A DNA stretch of 64,000 nt from Pseudoscleropodium purum (GCA_963969395.1 OZ017798.1:10532173-10596172); one strand, 5' to 3'; counted from the first letter of the stretch, positions 36,181-52,519 are shown. The notes: generated from the sequence alone by a model not told the origin. Program-made: numbers and translations.

Positions 36181-38354
36181 ACCATTTAAAAATATTACTA
36201 GTTTTTATTTATTTATTAATAATTTAATCCAATTTACTTTTGAAAATAATCTTTTTAAACATGTAAATTCTATTTAGTTTTTGAGTAACAAATTTATGAA
36301 TTTTAAAACTTTATTGAGTGACATATTTTGACTAAAATATATATAACTAAATTTTTAAATTTCTTACAGATCACTCCAAAAATCTCCAAAAAATCATGAA
36401 AAGTAACATGTAAATATTTTATATTTTAAAATCTTCAAAAAAATTTGGAGATTTTAGAATGAAATGTAAAAATTTGAAGTCACATTTTAGATTGTAATAT
36501 TCTCTAGAATAAATTTGTAGAATTTGTGGAATTCAGACCAAAAATTTACAAAAAATATTCATTACAATTCATAAAAAATCTTGAAAAAATTTACTTCTAT
36601 TCAATTTTTCTCTATTAATAATTTTGATTAAATTATTAGAAAATCAAAAAATATTTAAAAATTTTTGAAGATCTATTTTATGCAAGTGTTGTTATTGTTT
36701 ACTACTTATCAATTATTTTAATATATATATCTAATTTCTCAATTAATTATAGCAATTTTTGTAAGTATATGAAACATTTCGAAAGGCACTATAATTGCAA
36801 GTTAGATTTTGAGGTCATTTTGAAGGGTATTTTTTGAGGTGAAGTATAATATAATTACAAGAGGAATTTTCAATCTATTCTTTGTTACCACTTGTACTAT
36901 ACCTTATGAAAAAATTTCAAATTAGTTAAATTATTATTTTTATATTTTAAATTTTTTTTTAAATTTTTGCTACAAAATTATAAAAATGACAATTTTTCAC
37001 GAACTTAGAATTTCTTTCTTTGATAGACAACATATTATGTTATGAGAAGAGGATGAGATTAAATCTTGAATGCATTCTTAAATGTTCTTTGCTACAATGT
37101 AAATTTTGACTTCTAAAGTCCCATTGTCCACTTAGGGGATAGAATGGTTTTCAAATAGGTTCCTACAGTCTCAATTTTCTTCATAATTTTGTGAATTTTT
37201 TTGGAAAAATAGGAAAACATATAAGATTTCTAGGAATATAATTTTTACTTGAATCGGTACCCATGAACAAAAGTTATGCTACAATATGTCCAAAATAGAA
37301 CTTTTTTAGGTAGCACAAAATTTTTTACAAAAGTCAAAATAAAATTTAAAACTTTGTTTCATACAAAAAGTGTTTTTGTCCACCCCAAAAAATGTAATTA
37401 ATTTTATTTGGACTAGTGATGAATAAAATTAGGGACAATCTTGTTTTTTAAGCAAATTAAGCATCTTTTGGAAAAGTAACTTACAAAACTCATTCTTGAG
37501 CACAATTTTTACAATTTTTCATAAAAGAGAGTTCATACTTCATAATCTCTTAAAGAATGAAAATTAAGTTTGTTTATTTTTTGAAATTTTTTGCCTAGAA
37601 CTTCATTTCAATTCTTCAATATAAAAAATTTTAATTCAATATTGATAGTGCAAAAACTTTAAACTAAGAGTACTCAAAGCCTGAAAATCTAGACAGCTAA
37701 GGTGCAAAAAAATGGTTTTCTTGACTTCAAATGCAAATATCTTGCACTCCATTTAGTCAAAAATTCTAAAGCTTCTTCTATATATTCCTATACTAGTCTA
37801 GTGCAAGATCCTACAATTACATATGCAAAAGAAAAAGTCTAAAGTTTTTTGCTCTTTGCAATAGAAACGAAAGTTTTGAATGGAATTTGATTAAAAAAAG
37901 GCCTTGCCGTATTACAAATTAACCCACCTTAAATGCCCAAGGCCCTTTGGAACTTAAAAATATCATTGCTTTTGAAGTATTATAGGTCTAAATATCACTA
38001 AGGTATAGAAATTTCAACCATATAATCTTTAAGTGTATGTCTTGTAGATAATATGAATCAAGTTGGAGTCATTTAGCTACATAGATTGCAAGATTAATTC
38101 TAATGTTTGTCTTGAAAAAAAATGCTAAAATTTTCCTAGCAACACACTGGAGGTGAAATTTGATTTCTGAACCTACTCAAATTAGAAACTTTAAACTATG
38201 AAGTGCTTCAAAACCAACATACAAACACATTGGTGAAAGAAAATATCATTCAAATGACTCATTGTGTTTATAAATGGCTTTATAATGTCAATAAGTTGCA
38301 AAAAAAGTTGCAAAAATAAATCTAAAGGTTGACTTCTTTCTATTAAAATGCTTC
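36181..38354. other. AT-rich intergenic DNA with dispersed repeats
   Basis: Stop-dense on both strands. Around 37560-37880 is the clearest plus-strand copy of the dispersed repeat family, with CAAATGCAAATATCTTGCAC followed by CAAGATCCTACAATTACATA. No protein domain recognised. Confidence 0.6.
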
Positions 38355-38790
38355 TCAAACACTCATAACTACTTGGATTGATATGAAATTTTAACCACAC
38401 AAACTAGATGAGTAAGCAAAACTTTCCTCCAATAAATATTGGAATCAAATAATTTACAAAGAAGAAATAGGTTGTTCAAGTTCACTATAATCCAAAAATG
38501 TTTGGATTTTGAATTTCTAATTGCTCCCAAACATTCATAACAACTTGGATTGACATGAAAATTTTACCACAATAACTAAACTTCAAGGAAAATATAATAC
38601 AATAAATTTGATTGAAAACAAACATTGGATGAAGGAGATACAAGCCCTCAAAGTTGTAGCCATCAAAATGCAATTTGGTGAATTCTAATTCAACCCGTGA
38701 ACTTTGAATAGCTTCCTTAAAATTAGTATACCTTGGATTGATCTAAATATTTCACCACACAAACTAGAAGATAGAGCACAGATTTTACAA
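38355..38790. repeat. Diverged tandem repeat, unit about 170-190 bp
   Basis: The phrase CTTGGATTGATATGAAATTT followed by ACCACACAAACTAGA occurs near 38370, 38545 and 38730 in the same orientation, each preceded by similar text about cattcataact. Identity between units is moderate. Confidence 0.6.
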
Positions 38791-40301
38791 GAAGTTTCTT
38801 TAAATTTGAACATTAGATGTAATAGTTACAACACTTTGAATTGGGCTTACAAACTATGTGGAGGACCGGAAGCACTTTTGATCCCTTGGGGCCCTTTGGG
38901 GTTAAATAATGTCAATCTATTTCCAATTATATTAGTATTTTTTTACAAATTTTTACAATTTATTGAAATGCTCAAGGAATTCATAATATGATGTTATGGA
39001 ACCCTTTTTCAATTGCCATCAAAATCATACAAAAATTAACCTCCGAACCAAGTTGCAAAATTTTGTGTCTAATACAAGATTTTGGGAGACCTACAAAATT
39101 GTAAATAACACTTTTCCATTCAACTTTTTCTTGGAAAGTTCCTTAAACACATTTGCAACAATTGGTGTTGGAAATTGAATTATCTACAAAAGAAGAGACT
39201 TAATCCACATATCACCCTGAAATTTCAGCCATAGAAATGATCCTTTTCAATTTCAAAACTTCTCAATAATTTCAAATTTTCATGAAAAAATCTGAAACTT
39301 TTATGGGTTTTAGAAAAAAAATGTGTCTTCATCTCTGAAAATAAGTTTTAGAAATTTCATTCATATATAGTTGCAAAATTGTAATGTAAAAAAGAAAGGA
39401 TTGTAAAGTTTGAATAAGTGGTCATGGATTTATCCTTTAGACATTAAAGTCATTTTTTTATAGGAAACATGTGCAAATGTTTATTTGGATGCTCTCTAGA
39501 CGATGTCACTGTCTATATTATAAATACTTTGTGTCAATTTCAAGGAAAGCTATTTGTAGGATAAAAAAGACATGGTCAATTTAAGGGCGACTACATGCTA
39601 CTATGGATTAAACACAATACCAAAATTCTAATATCAAAATGAATCTAGTTCTTAGATATATCCCTATATGGGCAACAAATTGTATAGTCTCTATACCATG
39701 GTAGTAGTTGTTGTTTGACTTGTCTCTACCCCTTCAAGACTAAAGGATAGTCCAAATTTCCAAAATTGTGAAGATGTATTCTAAAATACAATTAAAAATA
39801 ATAATTTAATGGTGATTCTCAAACATTTGTCGTAAAATTTGATTCATTAATCATATCCATACAATGAAATCAACTAGTTACAAACCAATATTTTTCAATT
39901 AAATTTGAAGCCAAAAAATGATAATTCCCTTGGAAATCAATAGTAGATTGAATATTTGAGATTTTCACAAGAATAGTCTTCTTTTAAGTTCAAAATGTTC
40001 AATTCTACACTTAAAGATACTTGAAGATTTTTATTTCGTTTTTTATTCAATTTAATGTTTAAGAGTCATTTTTCAAACTAAAAAAGTTATTTTCTTGAAA
40101 CTATACTTGCCATCCTACCAATATTCTTTAAATAAAAGAATATTTGAAAAGCAAAATCTTTAGAAACTATACCTTATAAATGTTAAAGAACCAACACAAC
40201 TACATAAGAATCTACAAAAAATTGATGGATGAAGAAATACATTTTTTTTGGCTTAGGATGTATTCGCATTCATCCATTGTTCAGAATTTGAATGTTTGGT
40301 C
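38791..40301. other. AT-rich DNA; second dispersed repeat family
   Basis: The part from about 39750 to 40301 resembles 57090-57660 (shared phrases CCAATATTTTTCAATTAAAT and TTCACAAGAAT) and more weakly 63300-63700. The hAT end at 40302 is inserted inside this repeat. No gene recognised. Confidence 0.6.
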
Positions 40302-40445
40302 CAGGGTTGATGAATCTCTACGTCCGCCCCAAAATAGCGTCCGTTTTCCGGACGTCTGGACGCTAGCGGACGCAGCGTCCCTCCCACCATCGGAAGGCGG
40401 CCGGGCGGGGCGGGGCGGACGGATGGGGCGGACGGACGGGGCGGC
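40302..40445. repeat. hAT terminal and subterminal repeat (left, type B)
   Basis: Starts CAGGGTTGATG and continues with CTACGTCCGCCCC, AGCGTCC, CGGACGTC, CCATCGGAAGGCGG and a run of GGGCGGACGG words. The same order of words is seen in reverse complement at 20290-20435. Confidence 0.85.
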
Positions 40446-40795
40446 TTAGAAAACCCGTTTTGGGTTTTTTGTTTTGATTATTTTCACCAATGAGAGATTG
40501 AGAGTGAAGTCATTTTGATTTTGATTTTTCTTATATTGCAATTGCGATTCAATAGAGTTGTATATCACTATTTATGTAAAAGCTAAAATATGAAATATAT
40601 TTTTAATTTTTTTTGTTGAATTTCATTTTGATTTAGAAACAAAATCACTTTAAAATCTAGCGCGATGTATATCATCAATAAACAAACAATTTTATAATAA
40701 AATGATTGAAAAAACCATTGTCATTTGTCAACATGCGCTCCATATATCATAAGCAACTAAATAATCAAACATCTAAATTCACATCTCTACAATTC

Positions 40796-43700
40796 CTATG
40801 GACGCCAATCCACATTTCCTTTAACCTCAGCCCCACTACTCTCTCCTGCAGCTCTCCGTTCAAAATCTTCATTATCGGAGTCATCTTCATTGTTAGAGTC
40901 ATCTTCATTGTCAGAGTCATCTTCATTGTCAGAGTCATCTTCATTGTTGGAATCAAGTATCGTTGTCTCCTTCAAGTCTTCTCTCGAAGTAAGTTTACTC
41001 CCTTCTTTCGAATTTAATTTTTCTTTTTTTACTTTGACAAAACGATTAAAGGCTTTTTGAATAGGAACCTTTCTTTTATTTCTATTTGACAAAGTAGCAA
41101 CATTTTCATCAAGAGGGGTCCTATTCTTCACTGGAGAGATAGCAAAAGGTTGCATTTCTCTTTTCGCTTTCACGTTACTCGATTCTTGAACCATCAATCT
41201 CGATGTAGGGTCGACATGTCCATGAACGGTTATCTCCACTTTGAGTTTCTTTTGAAGTAATAGAGTGCCGTTTGTTGATTTGATAGGTTCTTGCGCCATT
41301 CCTTTTGCTAAAATGCGATAATGCAAAGATGCCAATGGCATCCGATCATTATCCGTATCACTTAGGCTTGTAGGTGATGACGCTACTTTCCGTAGATTAC
41401 CGCATGTAGAAATTTCTTTGGAAATGTTCATTAGGCGTTTTCCATATTCAAAGCTCTGAGAATCATCCAATCTAACCAATCGTGTACTAACAGACTTCAA
41501 CGGTATTGGTGGAAGAGCACTAGATCTCGGTACTTCAAAAATTGACTTCATTGGCTTTTTTCCTTTATCACTCTTCACAATTGCCGAATTTGTGACTGCC
41601 ATCCCAAGTGAATTATTATTTTTTTGTACCGCAATATTTGGTTCCCCCTCATCACCACTATTGTTGCCCACATCTTTTGGAACGTCCACCTCCATGACCG
41701 CATCTTCTCTTTTGTCGTTTCCTTGTACTACATTTAGTGCCACAGATGGAGATTGAGAAATTAGAACTTCTTCATTTCTCCCCTCATCACCAATAGCATT
41801 CTCATTGATTTTCACCTCTTTGGCAATAGCGTTTGCCTTTTCCGATAGAATGTTTTCGCTATTCAAGAATCCCGTTCTATTGCAATATGCAGCTAAAGAA
41901 GGTAGATTCTCTTCTCCCCCTACATTGTCCTTGTCTTCATAAAAGGTATACGCATCGTTTGCATTGTCGGGAACGACATTCTTGCGGTTTAGATGATAAT
42001 TAAACGTATCATTCACCAAATCGGGAAAGCCTTCCATAACGTCTTCATCTCCCCATGCTGTCGCACGATTGAAGTCATCTCCGCCATCTACAGTTGAAAG
42101 GGCCCTTTCCAAATCCTCGTCATCATCATCATCATTCTCTTTTAACGTCGGCCTATCTGAATCCTCTGATTCCGTCGGATTCACATTATCATTATACCAT
42201 TTTTTTCATCTTTTTCCTTCGATGTGTTTAATACTTTGGAATTGGTATACACGTACACTAAATCCGCTGCTCTCTCCGGCTTCAATTTATTTCGAGATTT
42301 GTTGTGAACAAAAGAATAGTTGCTCCAATTCCGTTCACATGAAGATGATGACACCGGTTGAGCCAATATCGTCTTCGCTAATAGAGCTATAAACTTGCCA
42401 CATGCACCTTCAAAATCCCACCAAGCATGTGCGGACAACATTTAATCTCCCGGATTCAACATATTGTGGAATGGAGGTTCCTTGTGTCGAAAAGCTACAA
42501 ATTCCTTCACCATTGCTACATATTTATCCGGTTTACATATTCTCTCCAAAACTTTCTTACATCCTGACATTGCATCTGCGTCATCTGCTAGCTCTTTGTC
42601 ATGAAGAAGGTATGGATTCAAAAGAGCTGTGGCTGATTGAAGATCGTTGTCCATCATTCTTCTTCAGGCATAAAAAGATTGTACCAATGGAATTGCAAGT
42701 TCTTCTAGCAAACAAAATGGTGGACTTTGTAATCCGTTCACGTGCTTCTCTAACTTCCTCATGATATGCAACACCTTCCCCATGTATGGTGATTTTGAAT
42801 CCAAATCGCGGAGTGCACATATGATTGGTTCAACCATCTCCACATAATTGATGGACCGATTCCAAAAATGGTCATCAAAAACAATTTTCTTCACCGTTAA
42901 GGCCAAGTCTTTTGGTTGGACTTTGGCTCCACGTTTCTTCTTGAGAGTATGTACATACTCAATCCATTGCGGATCTACCACCGTTTGTTCCAATGCTCCT
43001 CTCAATTTTGTCAAACGCTCCATCATGATAAATTTAGAGGCGAACTTTGTATCCCCAGGCATCAAGCGACCAAGATTTGGCGAATACTTTCGCAATAGAG
43101 CTAGCGGCATATGTCTCTTCCTGATAAATTTAGCTACAAGAACTCCTTTATCCAATTTGGAAGCAATCCATTTCTGTGCAGCCCAATCCTTCAATAACAA
43201 ATTCAATGCATGTACCACACACCCTTGGTAAAAAATATGAGAATATTTTGCAAATATTACATCCCATGCGGACGGATTCACGGGAGCATTATCCGTAGTT
43301 ATTAACACGACGTTCTTGGACCCCACTTGTTCAATGAACTTTTTCAACACAACTGCCAAGTACTCCGCATGTTTTTCACAACCACTTGTATCCACAGATC
43401 CAAGAAATTCTTCACCTGCGGATGATACAAGTATGGCATTGATGAGAGGTCGATTAGTCACTGAGTTCCATCCATCAATGGACAATGTTGCTCCAAATTT
43501 TCGAATGCTATCTTCAGTTCGTGCATTCAACTGTGTCTGAATGTTGGTCTTCGCCTCATTCAACAATTTGTACCGAAGGTCGTGGTATGAGGGAGGAATA
43601 TATGGCCTACCAAACGCAGCCGTTTTCTTCACTACTTCTTTAAAAGCTGGATTTCGAGCCACGGAAAATGGTATGTTCGCCGAATAAAAAAAATTTGTCT

Positions 43701-44205
43701 ACACTAAATGTAATTTGTGTCTATGACCTTCTTCAAACCCATTCACTAAGTTGCCTTGCCTTTGAGGCCTAGAACTTGATGCCCTCGGGGTTTCATGTTC
43801 ACCAGAAGCTTCCGTACTCAAAGTCATTTCAGTTGTGGCACATACCATTGACACCAATTCTTTGCATGCTGGACAAGAGTCTTCGTGATCAAAATGAGAC
43901 ACAACCTTTTCGGCCGAAAACTCTTGAACATCTGAAAGGCCAGGGTTGCCATCCACATTGTCCATTACAACGCGTTTTGGAAAAACTCCTTCGTAATGCC
44001 GAAATAAATCTCGAACTGCCATTGGTAATCGTGGACAAAGGCTCACCCCTTTATCACATATACCTCCAGGCCCAGAATAGCCTAAGTGGCTGAACATACG
44101 GCTGAGCTTCCTTGACATGCTCGCTTTGCAAAGCCTACATTTTACTTTACCACCCTCTTGCACATTAAACCAAGGAGAAAAATCCTCCGTCAGTTTGGCC
44201 ACCAT
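40796..44205 (-). pseudogene. hAT transposase with long acidic C-terminal tail; three stops and one frameshift
   Basis: The likely start is the ATG at 44205-44203. A BED-type zinc finger is visible (C23-x2-C26, H41, C49). The RNase-H-like core follows with SIDGW and LITTDNAP, which carry two acidic catalytic residues, then GCVVHALN (the hAT C-x2-H), AHAWWDF, and the C-terminal dimerisation block SSSSCERNWS..LVYVYTN. One reading frame is broken by TAG (about 43692), TGA (about 42660) and TAA (about 42440); a seven-base A run (42200-42206) then shifts the frame. After the shift the text continues as WYNDNVNPTESEDSD into about 460 aa of acidic, low-complexity tail ending at 40796. A TATA box lies about 250 bp upstream. 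It cannot be translated as it stands unless stops are introns or assembly errors; family assignment is secure. Confidence 0.85.
40867..40952 (-). repeat. 18-bp tandem repeat coding DNEDDS in the transposase tail
   Basis: About five units of an 18-bp sequence (plus strand GTCATCTTCATTGTCAGA) give a run of S/D-N-E-D-D-S hexapeptides near the C-terminus of the transposase tail. Confidence 0.85.
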
Positions 44206-44453
44206 ATTGACAAGTGTATGTCTTACCTCAATTTCAAAAGAAACCAATAGAATGTTTTCAATTTGAAACCCACAACGTGACAATGTATACAATATCAATG
44301 AAATTAGTCACACAAAGCTTTGAAAATCAAAGCCCCCCCGTCCACCGAACTATGCATTACCAAGCAACAGACGCAATAAATTGAAGCTCATAGCCCTTGA
44401 AAATCTTAGCGTTCGGTTTTTCGAGAGTGAATACCAAAGCTTCTCTTCTAACA

Positions 44454-44460
44454 TTTATAG
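44454..44460 (-). promoter_or_regulatory. TATA box of the hAT transposase
   Basis: TATAAAT on the minus strand, about 250 bp upstream of the transposase ATG at 44205, directly downstream (in gene direction) of the GC-rich array at 44515-44835. Confidence 0.5.
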
Positions 44461-44514
44461 TCCCCTCCAGAAAATTAAAGGTTCATTTTTAGGGTTTACA
44501 TTCAAAAACAAGCA

Positions 44515-44835
44515 ACGGCCCGGACGGGGCTGAAACGGACGGGCGAACAGGTCGGACGGGGCGGACGGGGCGGGTGGGGCAGGCGGGCGGACGGACCGGT
44601 CGGACGGGTCGGACAGGGCGGTCGGATGGGGCGGTCAGGCGGATAGGCTAGACGGGTTGGACAGGCGGTCAGACGCGGCGAACGGGGTAGTCGGACGGGG
44701 CGGTCGGCTTGGACTGTCCGCACTGTCCGCCTTCCGACACTGTCCGCGCTTTGGACACGCCGACCGCCCCACTTAAACACTGACCGCCGCCGCCGTCCGC
44801 CCAGCTGTCCATTCAGCTGTCCATTGGTGCATCCT
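44515..44835. repeat. GC-rich GGCGGACGG array upstream of the transposase
   Basis: About 320 bp of near-tandem 9-11 bp words (GGACGGGGCGG, GGTCGGACGG, CTGTCCGC) in otherwise AT-rich DNA. The same words make up the subterminal blocks of the hAT ends. Confidence 0.8.
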
Positions 44836-44931
44836 ATGAGGCCATTATTATTCAAAAAGAGCGGTAACATTTCAAAAATAAAACAACCTAATAATCACTG
44901 CTAAATGAGGATCAATGTAATTGATTTATCA

Positions 44932-47740
<2,809 letters not shown>

Positions 47741-47744
47741 AGGG

Positions 47745-48060
47745 TCAAACCGCCCCGTCCGCCCTCATACCCATCCGCCCCATCCGCCCAGACCCCCGTC
47801 CACCCAGATCCCGTCCGCCCCGATACCTGTCCACCGTCCGCCCTGTCCACCCCGTCCGCCCCGTCCGCCCAGACCCCCGTCCGCCCCGTTACGGCGATGC
47901 GTCCGCCCCCCCGGACCGTCCGATCGTGCGAACGCCAGATTTGTCCGCCCGTGGCCGTCCGATCGGGCGGACGGGGCTCTAGGGTTTCGGGGAGGCGGAC
48001 GGCCGATCCGTTTGCCACCCCCGGCCCATCCGATCGGGCGGACGGTTTAGGGCCGTCCGC
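47745..48060. repeat. GC-rich CCGTCCGCCC array upstream of the kinase-like gene
   Basis: About 315 bp of CCGTCCGCCC, CATCCGCCC and GACCCCCGTCC words, in the opposite orientation to the array at 44515-44835, ending at the TATA box of the plus-strand gene. More GGGCGGACGG words continue just past that box. Confidence 0.8.
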
Positions 48061-48062
48061 CC

Positions 48063-48069
48063 TTATAAG
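48063..48069 (+). promoter_or_regulatory. TATA box of the kinase-like gene
   Basis: TTATAAG about 220 bp before the ATG at 48286 and directly after the GC-rich array. The arrangement mirrors that of the transposase gene. Confidence 0.5.
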
Positions 48070-48285
48070 AGGGGCGGACGGGCCGTCCGCATTGTCACTT
48101 TTGCTTTGCCCCTTGTGAATGCAAGGTGGAGCGGAGAGCTTGGTGGTTCATCCTCCATTGGCTCCTTTCCGAGGCAAGGCAAGAGTGATTTATTGGGGCC
48201 TCCTTGTTGCCAATTTTTTGGACACTTGCGCGTGAATTCAATTTCAAATTAAAAAATTTGATTTATATCAATTTCATTTGTCACG

Positions 48286-49779
48286 ATGACGAAGGGGAAG
48301 AAAAAGGTTGCAAAGCTTAAACATGGAGAGGGACCATCAAACTTGGAGGGAGCTCGCCAAAGTCCTTCAGAAGAATGCAAAAAATTCATGATTGAGCGCG
48401 TCATTCAATTTTATGAATCGGAAACAACATTGTCTTTAGACAATAAGTACATCAAATATTAAGAGGAGTGCGTGTCTAAATTCAAGGTAGACATGACACA
48501 AATGTTGTTGGATGCATTGAATGTGGCGAAGTGGCATGACGAAATGCATAAAACGTATTTCACCAAATGTTTGGAGAACAAGGTTCATGACGCTTTGTGG
48601 AATTTCAAAGTCATTTTGGTTAAATATGGCAAGGAATATCGACCCAATGACACCCAGTTTGAGGAAGTGATTCTGAAAGCGGACTTATTTAGGGGGCGAT
48701 GTACTCCATTCGCCAACACGCACAATCGAGTTGGTTCAATTGGTTGGTGGAAAAGCAATGATGGAGTTGCTGAAGCGGAAAAGAACAAACGGCACCTCAT
48801 AGCACTTCCAGATACAACACGCGTGATTGCTGTTGATGATAAAACGATGAGAGGTAGATATGCAACAATTCGAAAGGTCCGTATTGAAGGATGTCCAGGA
48901 ATACTTCCTCATTGGGAGTTTGCGGCAAAGAAATCCATTCACCACCAAACTCGACCCGATCTTGCAAAGCGAGAACATCAAAACGAATCAATGGTTGTTC
49001 GAATTCCACACGCGGGTGTGATACAGTTTGCTGCGGTGCACGGAACGACGTGTGAAGGTTATGCGTATTGGTGGAATGGTGGAACTCTTCTACAAATGTT
49101 AAATATGGATAAGAACTTTCCAGACAACATTCAAATCCGTTTGATGTATACAAATCCAACCGAAGAGGAGGTTGTAAAAGCTCACCATTTAGGGCGATAT
49201 CGGAAGAAGCGCACGGAGTTGACATGGACGTTTATGCATATAATGTATGCAGTGCATCTTGCTGAACATTTGCACAATGATCTTTCTCCTGACAACATCT
49301 TGTTGCATTTTCCAGAGGATGAGTCACGTGTGTACATTGGAGTTTGTGATTGGGGCATGACCACCGTAGATTCTCAGCCAATGAAGTCTTTGTACACATT
49401 TACATCAACAAATGAGATGAAACAGACTTTGCAGAGGAGATGGTGGGTGGATCCACGTATTGCATATTTGCATAAAACAGGTGCAGATGTGGAAGTCATT
49501 CTGATGTATTCACGTAAATCGGAAGAGTATGCCATTCGAAAAATTGCTCGGCAGATGAATGGAAACAACATGTCAGAGGCGTATTTCAACGTGCTACTTA
49601 AAACACCTAGTGCGACACAATTTGCCTTTCATAACTTTGCAAAAGTGTTTTATGCTTACTTGAAGCGCATTTCTTTGAAGACTGACGATGAAAATATTAG
49701 TTTGGCTCATGTGATTACGCGATTTTCTAATAGATATCGTTGGCCGATGCCAAATGAACATTTCCGCCATTTATATTAG
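48286..49779 (+). pseudogene. Kinase-like protein gene with one in-frame stop
   Basis: A single frame runs from the ATG at 48286 to the stop at 49777-49779 (497 codons) and is broken only by TAA at 48460-48462 (codon 59). The text on both sides looks like one protein. Counting from 48286, the catalytic loop is HNDLSPDN (D332), where ordinary kinases have HRDLKPEN, and the metal-binding motif is CDWG (D355) in place of DFG; a hinge-like YAYWWNGGTL block precedes them. This is a divergent protein-kinase-like fold, perhaps inactive. Re-initiation at the ATG at 48493 would give 429 aa. It lies about 520 bp inside the right hAT end at 50302, suggesting it is element cargo or a captured gene. I recognise the fold but no named subfamily. 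Confidence 0.65.
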
Positions 49780-50109
49780 ATTGGTAGTGCAGAAGTAGTA
49801 GTTGAATAGGTTATATAGACATTAAAAATTAGTTTAGAAATATAGAGTTGGAATGAAAAAAATTATATGTGCAATTAGCCAAATGTGCACAATGTATGGT
49901 ATTCTACATTAAATTGAATACATTTTGCCCATATTGATTATGTTTGTATTTGTGTTGATCTCGATTTTTTAAATAGTATATATATATATATTTGAAGTCA
50001 CAAAATTTTTTAGTTTGCCTTCTGAAAATGAATTGGAATTTTTTCATAGTTTCAAGACTATCATGGACTCATGGTCAAACTTTATAATCTTTTAAATTGT
50101 TTAAAAATT

Positions 50110-50302
50110 AAGGGAGTGAGCGCAGGGCAATTTGGGTAGGGCGGTCAGGGGAAATAGGGCCGTCAAAGTGGACGGGGCGGACAGGGCGGACGGGGTGACA
50201 GGCGGACGAGGCGGTCCCGGCGGACACTGCGTCCGCGGGGACTGCGAATGTCAACGAACGCTGCGGACACAGTGTCCGCGTCCAGACGTCGTGTCAACCC
50301 TG
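50110..50302. repeat. hAT terminal and subterminal repeat (right, type A)
   Basis: The reverse complement starts CAGGGTTGACACGACG and runs through GGACGCGGACACTGTGTCCG, TTGACATTCGCAGTCC and a string of CCGTCCGCCC words to CCCTACCCAAATTGCCC. It follows the left end of the small element at 19532 word for word with scattered substitutions over about 200 bp. Confidence 0.88.
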
Positions 50303-50310
50303 CTAAATGA

Positions 50311-52059
50311 TGACAAAAAGAAATTGCGGCTAGACTGCAACTAATGCAACTTATTCACTACAACTATGGACTCTAAATTGTCACTTAGTTGTAAATGTCC
50401 TATGCAACCACAAAGTGACTTGTACACAGTAGTTGCAAATTCCCTCATTTTCTTCTAGTGTTATTATTATATGACAACCCATTTTTATTGAGACTTATTA
50501 GCAATAGGACAAGCATTACAAAAATTCTGAACCCTGCAAAGGGCCGTTAAGAATTCCTTTTTTGGCGCCCCGCAATGCAATTGCAGAAAAAATTTTAAAT
50601 AATTTTTTTGAAAAAAATTAAAAAATTAAAAAAAAATGATGTGGTGTTGATGTGGCACAAGTAGTGCCAAATCACCAATGTTCATTAAAAAATAAAAAAC
50701 CTTGAAATTCCTTTCTAATTGCACCCAAGGGGGTGTCGAAACTTGCAGCCCTTTCGAAGGCTAAAAATTTTCCTAATGGACTTCAATGCACATTAAATGA
50801 GCAATATTTGGACCTTGTATGAATATTCAAAAAACTAAAACTAAGTATATCATAAGTTGATATGACAATCCAATGTTCATATGATGTACAAGTCAGGTAC
50901 AAAAACTGTACAAATTGCCTTTTTTAGTCTTACAATGATTTGTATATAATATAGAATAAATTTTTTTTTCTGTCTTACATAATTATCACTCAATTTTTAC
51001 CCAATCCCAATGAAACATAACAAATTTTAGTGTAAGAAAAGAAAATCCCATTTTTGGTTAATTTTTAAAGTCAATTTTTGTGGTTTTACATAAAATTTTA
51101 TTGAAAACAATTAGTGATGAGTTTTTTTAATTTGATTGTATGGATATGTAGGGTGTAGAGAACACCCATATGCACACCTTTCATATAAAAAACACCCCCT
51201 TAAGTTACAAAAACATAATTAATGAAGAATTCAATGAAAAGTGTTATATGATCAAACTTTGAAAAAATGGATATCTCTATATTTTAACTTGATTTTGGCT
51301 AAGTAATTGTACCATCATGTTCAAATGCAAGAAACTAATTACCATATGAGGGCAAAATAGAAAAATTTAATTACAATAAAGAAATATCTATTTCTACAAA
51401 ATTTGGGCACTATCACCCCAACATTGAAATCTCTATAGAAAGAATTGAAGTAATCAAATGGGACTAGATTTCCATGTACTAATTTGACCAAACTTTATAA
51501 AAGACAAGTTCCAAAATTCCATGTGGAAATGTGTAATGTTTGCAAGAAGAGAACCAAAATTGTTGCATAGCAAAACTTTAAGGTGAGGTTCATGAAAAAC
51601 AAGGGAGGTAACTTTCCAACTTCCAAAAAATATTTTTAAAATAGGAAGTGAATATTGACATTGTTTTTAGTTTGACAACCAAGGCAATGTAGTTTTTCCC
51701 AACTCACATAGAAATGAAACTCAAAGAACGAAACTCTGACTTCAGAAAACTCCAAAATTCATTTCCCAATCCAAGACAAGTGGAAGTTCGCTCGGAGTAT
51801 CTTCATTCTAAGTTAAGATGGAAACTAAAACGATGGTTTATGTGCTCAATGTTCATCCCTTTTCCAAGTCCTAATGTTACAGCTTCCGACGGGCCACGTC
51901 GCAAACGTGCTACCTCCTTATCTGGCGTAACAAGGCCACATCGTCGTCACCGTAAACAAAGTCTGGCGCCGCCTTTCTCCCAGAAAACTAGAAACTTCTT
52001 GTCCCAACAATAACTCCAAATTCCTAAAACTAAATGTGAAGTAAAATTTAGAAACCTAA
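50311..52059. other. AT-rich intergenic DNA, no gene recognised
   Basis: Mostly AT-rich and stop-dense. A short richer patch at 51880-51985 has no recognisable domain. Bases 50520-50790 hold decayed repeat text (GCAAAGGGCCGTT..., poly-A/T blocks) reminiscent of 33960-34200 and 62950-63200. Confidence 0.5.
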
Positions 52060-52519
52060 GACAACAAACGACAAGCTCCGATCCAACTTACATCCAAGAC
52101 CACATGTTAAAAAAATGAACACCAAAATCCAGTGATATTTACTGCTTGAGTTTACATTCTGCTCGATAGGCGTTGCCTCTCAAGTGCTTTCATGCCACAT
52201 TTTACAGCAAACCACGAAGACTGCGAGTTCCCACTGCAACTACACGGCTGCCAACTGAGACCCTGCTCCCAGACTCGGACCACCACTTCAGAAACGAACG
52301 CCACCATCAAACAAGGGTATCAATCACACCCCACATACGACAGGCGTCACCACAAAGCCACGGGTGAGCACCCTGAAGCACGCTAGCTATTCAAATCTAC
52401 AGAAACGGACGCCGCTGAAGCACACCCAAAACCAGCACTCGATCCCTACAACATCGCCACCCAAATAATAACATTCAAGGCTGATTAAGGAGGCTCCAAG
52501 CTGCATCCGTTCGCCCGAC

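Noticed and set aside
44830..44850. GGTGCATCCTATG after the GC array as a separate hAT right end
   Set aside because: The reverse, TAGGATGCACC, resembles a hAT end only loosely. No matching left end or 8-bp duplication was found.
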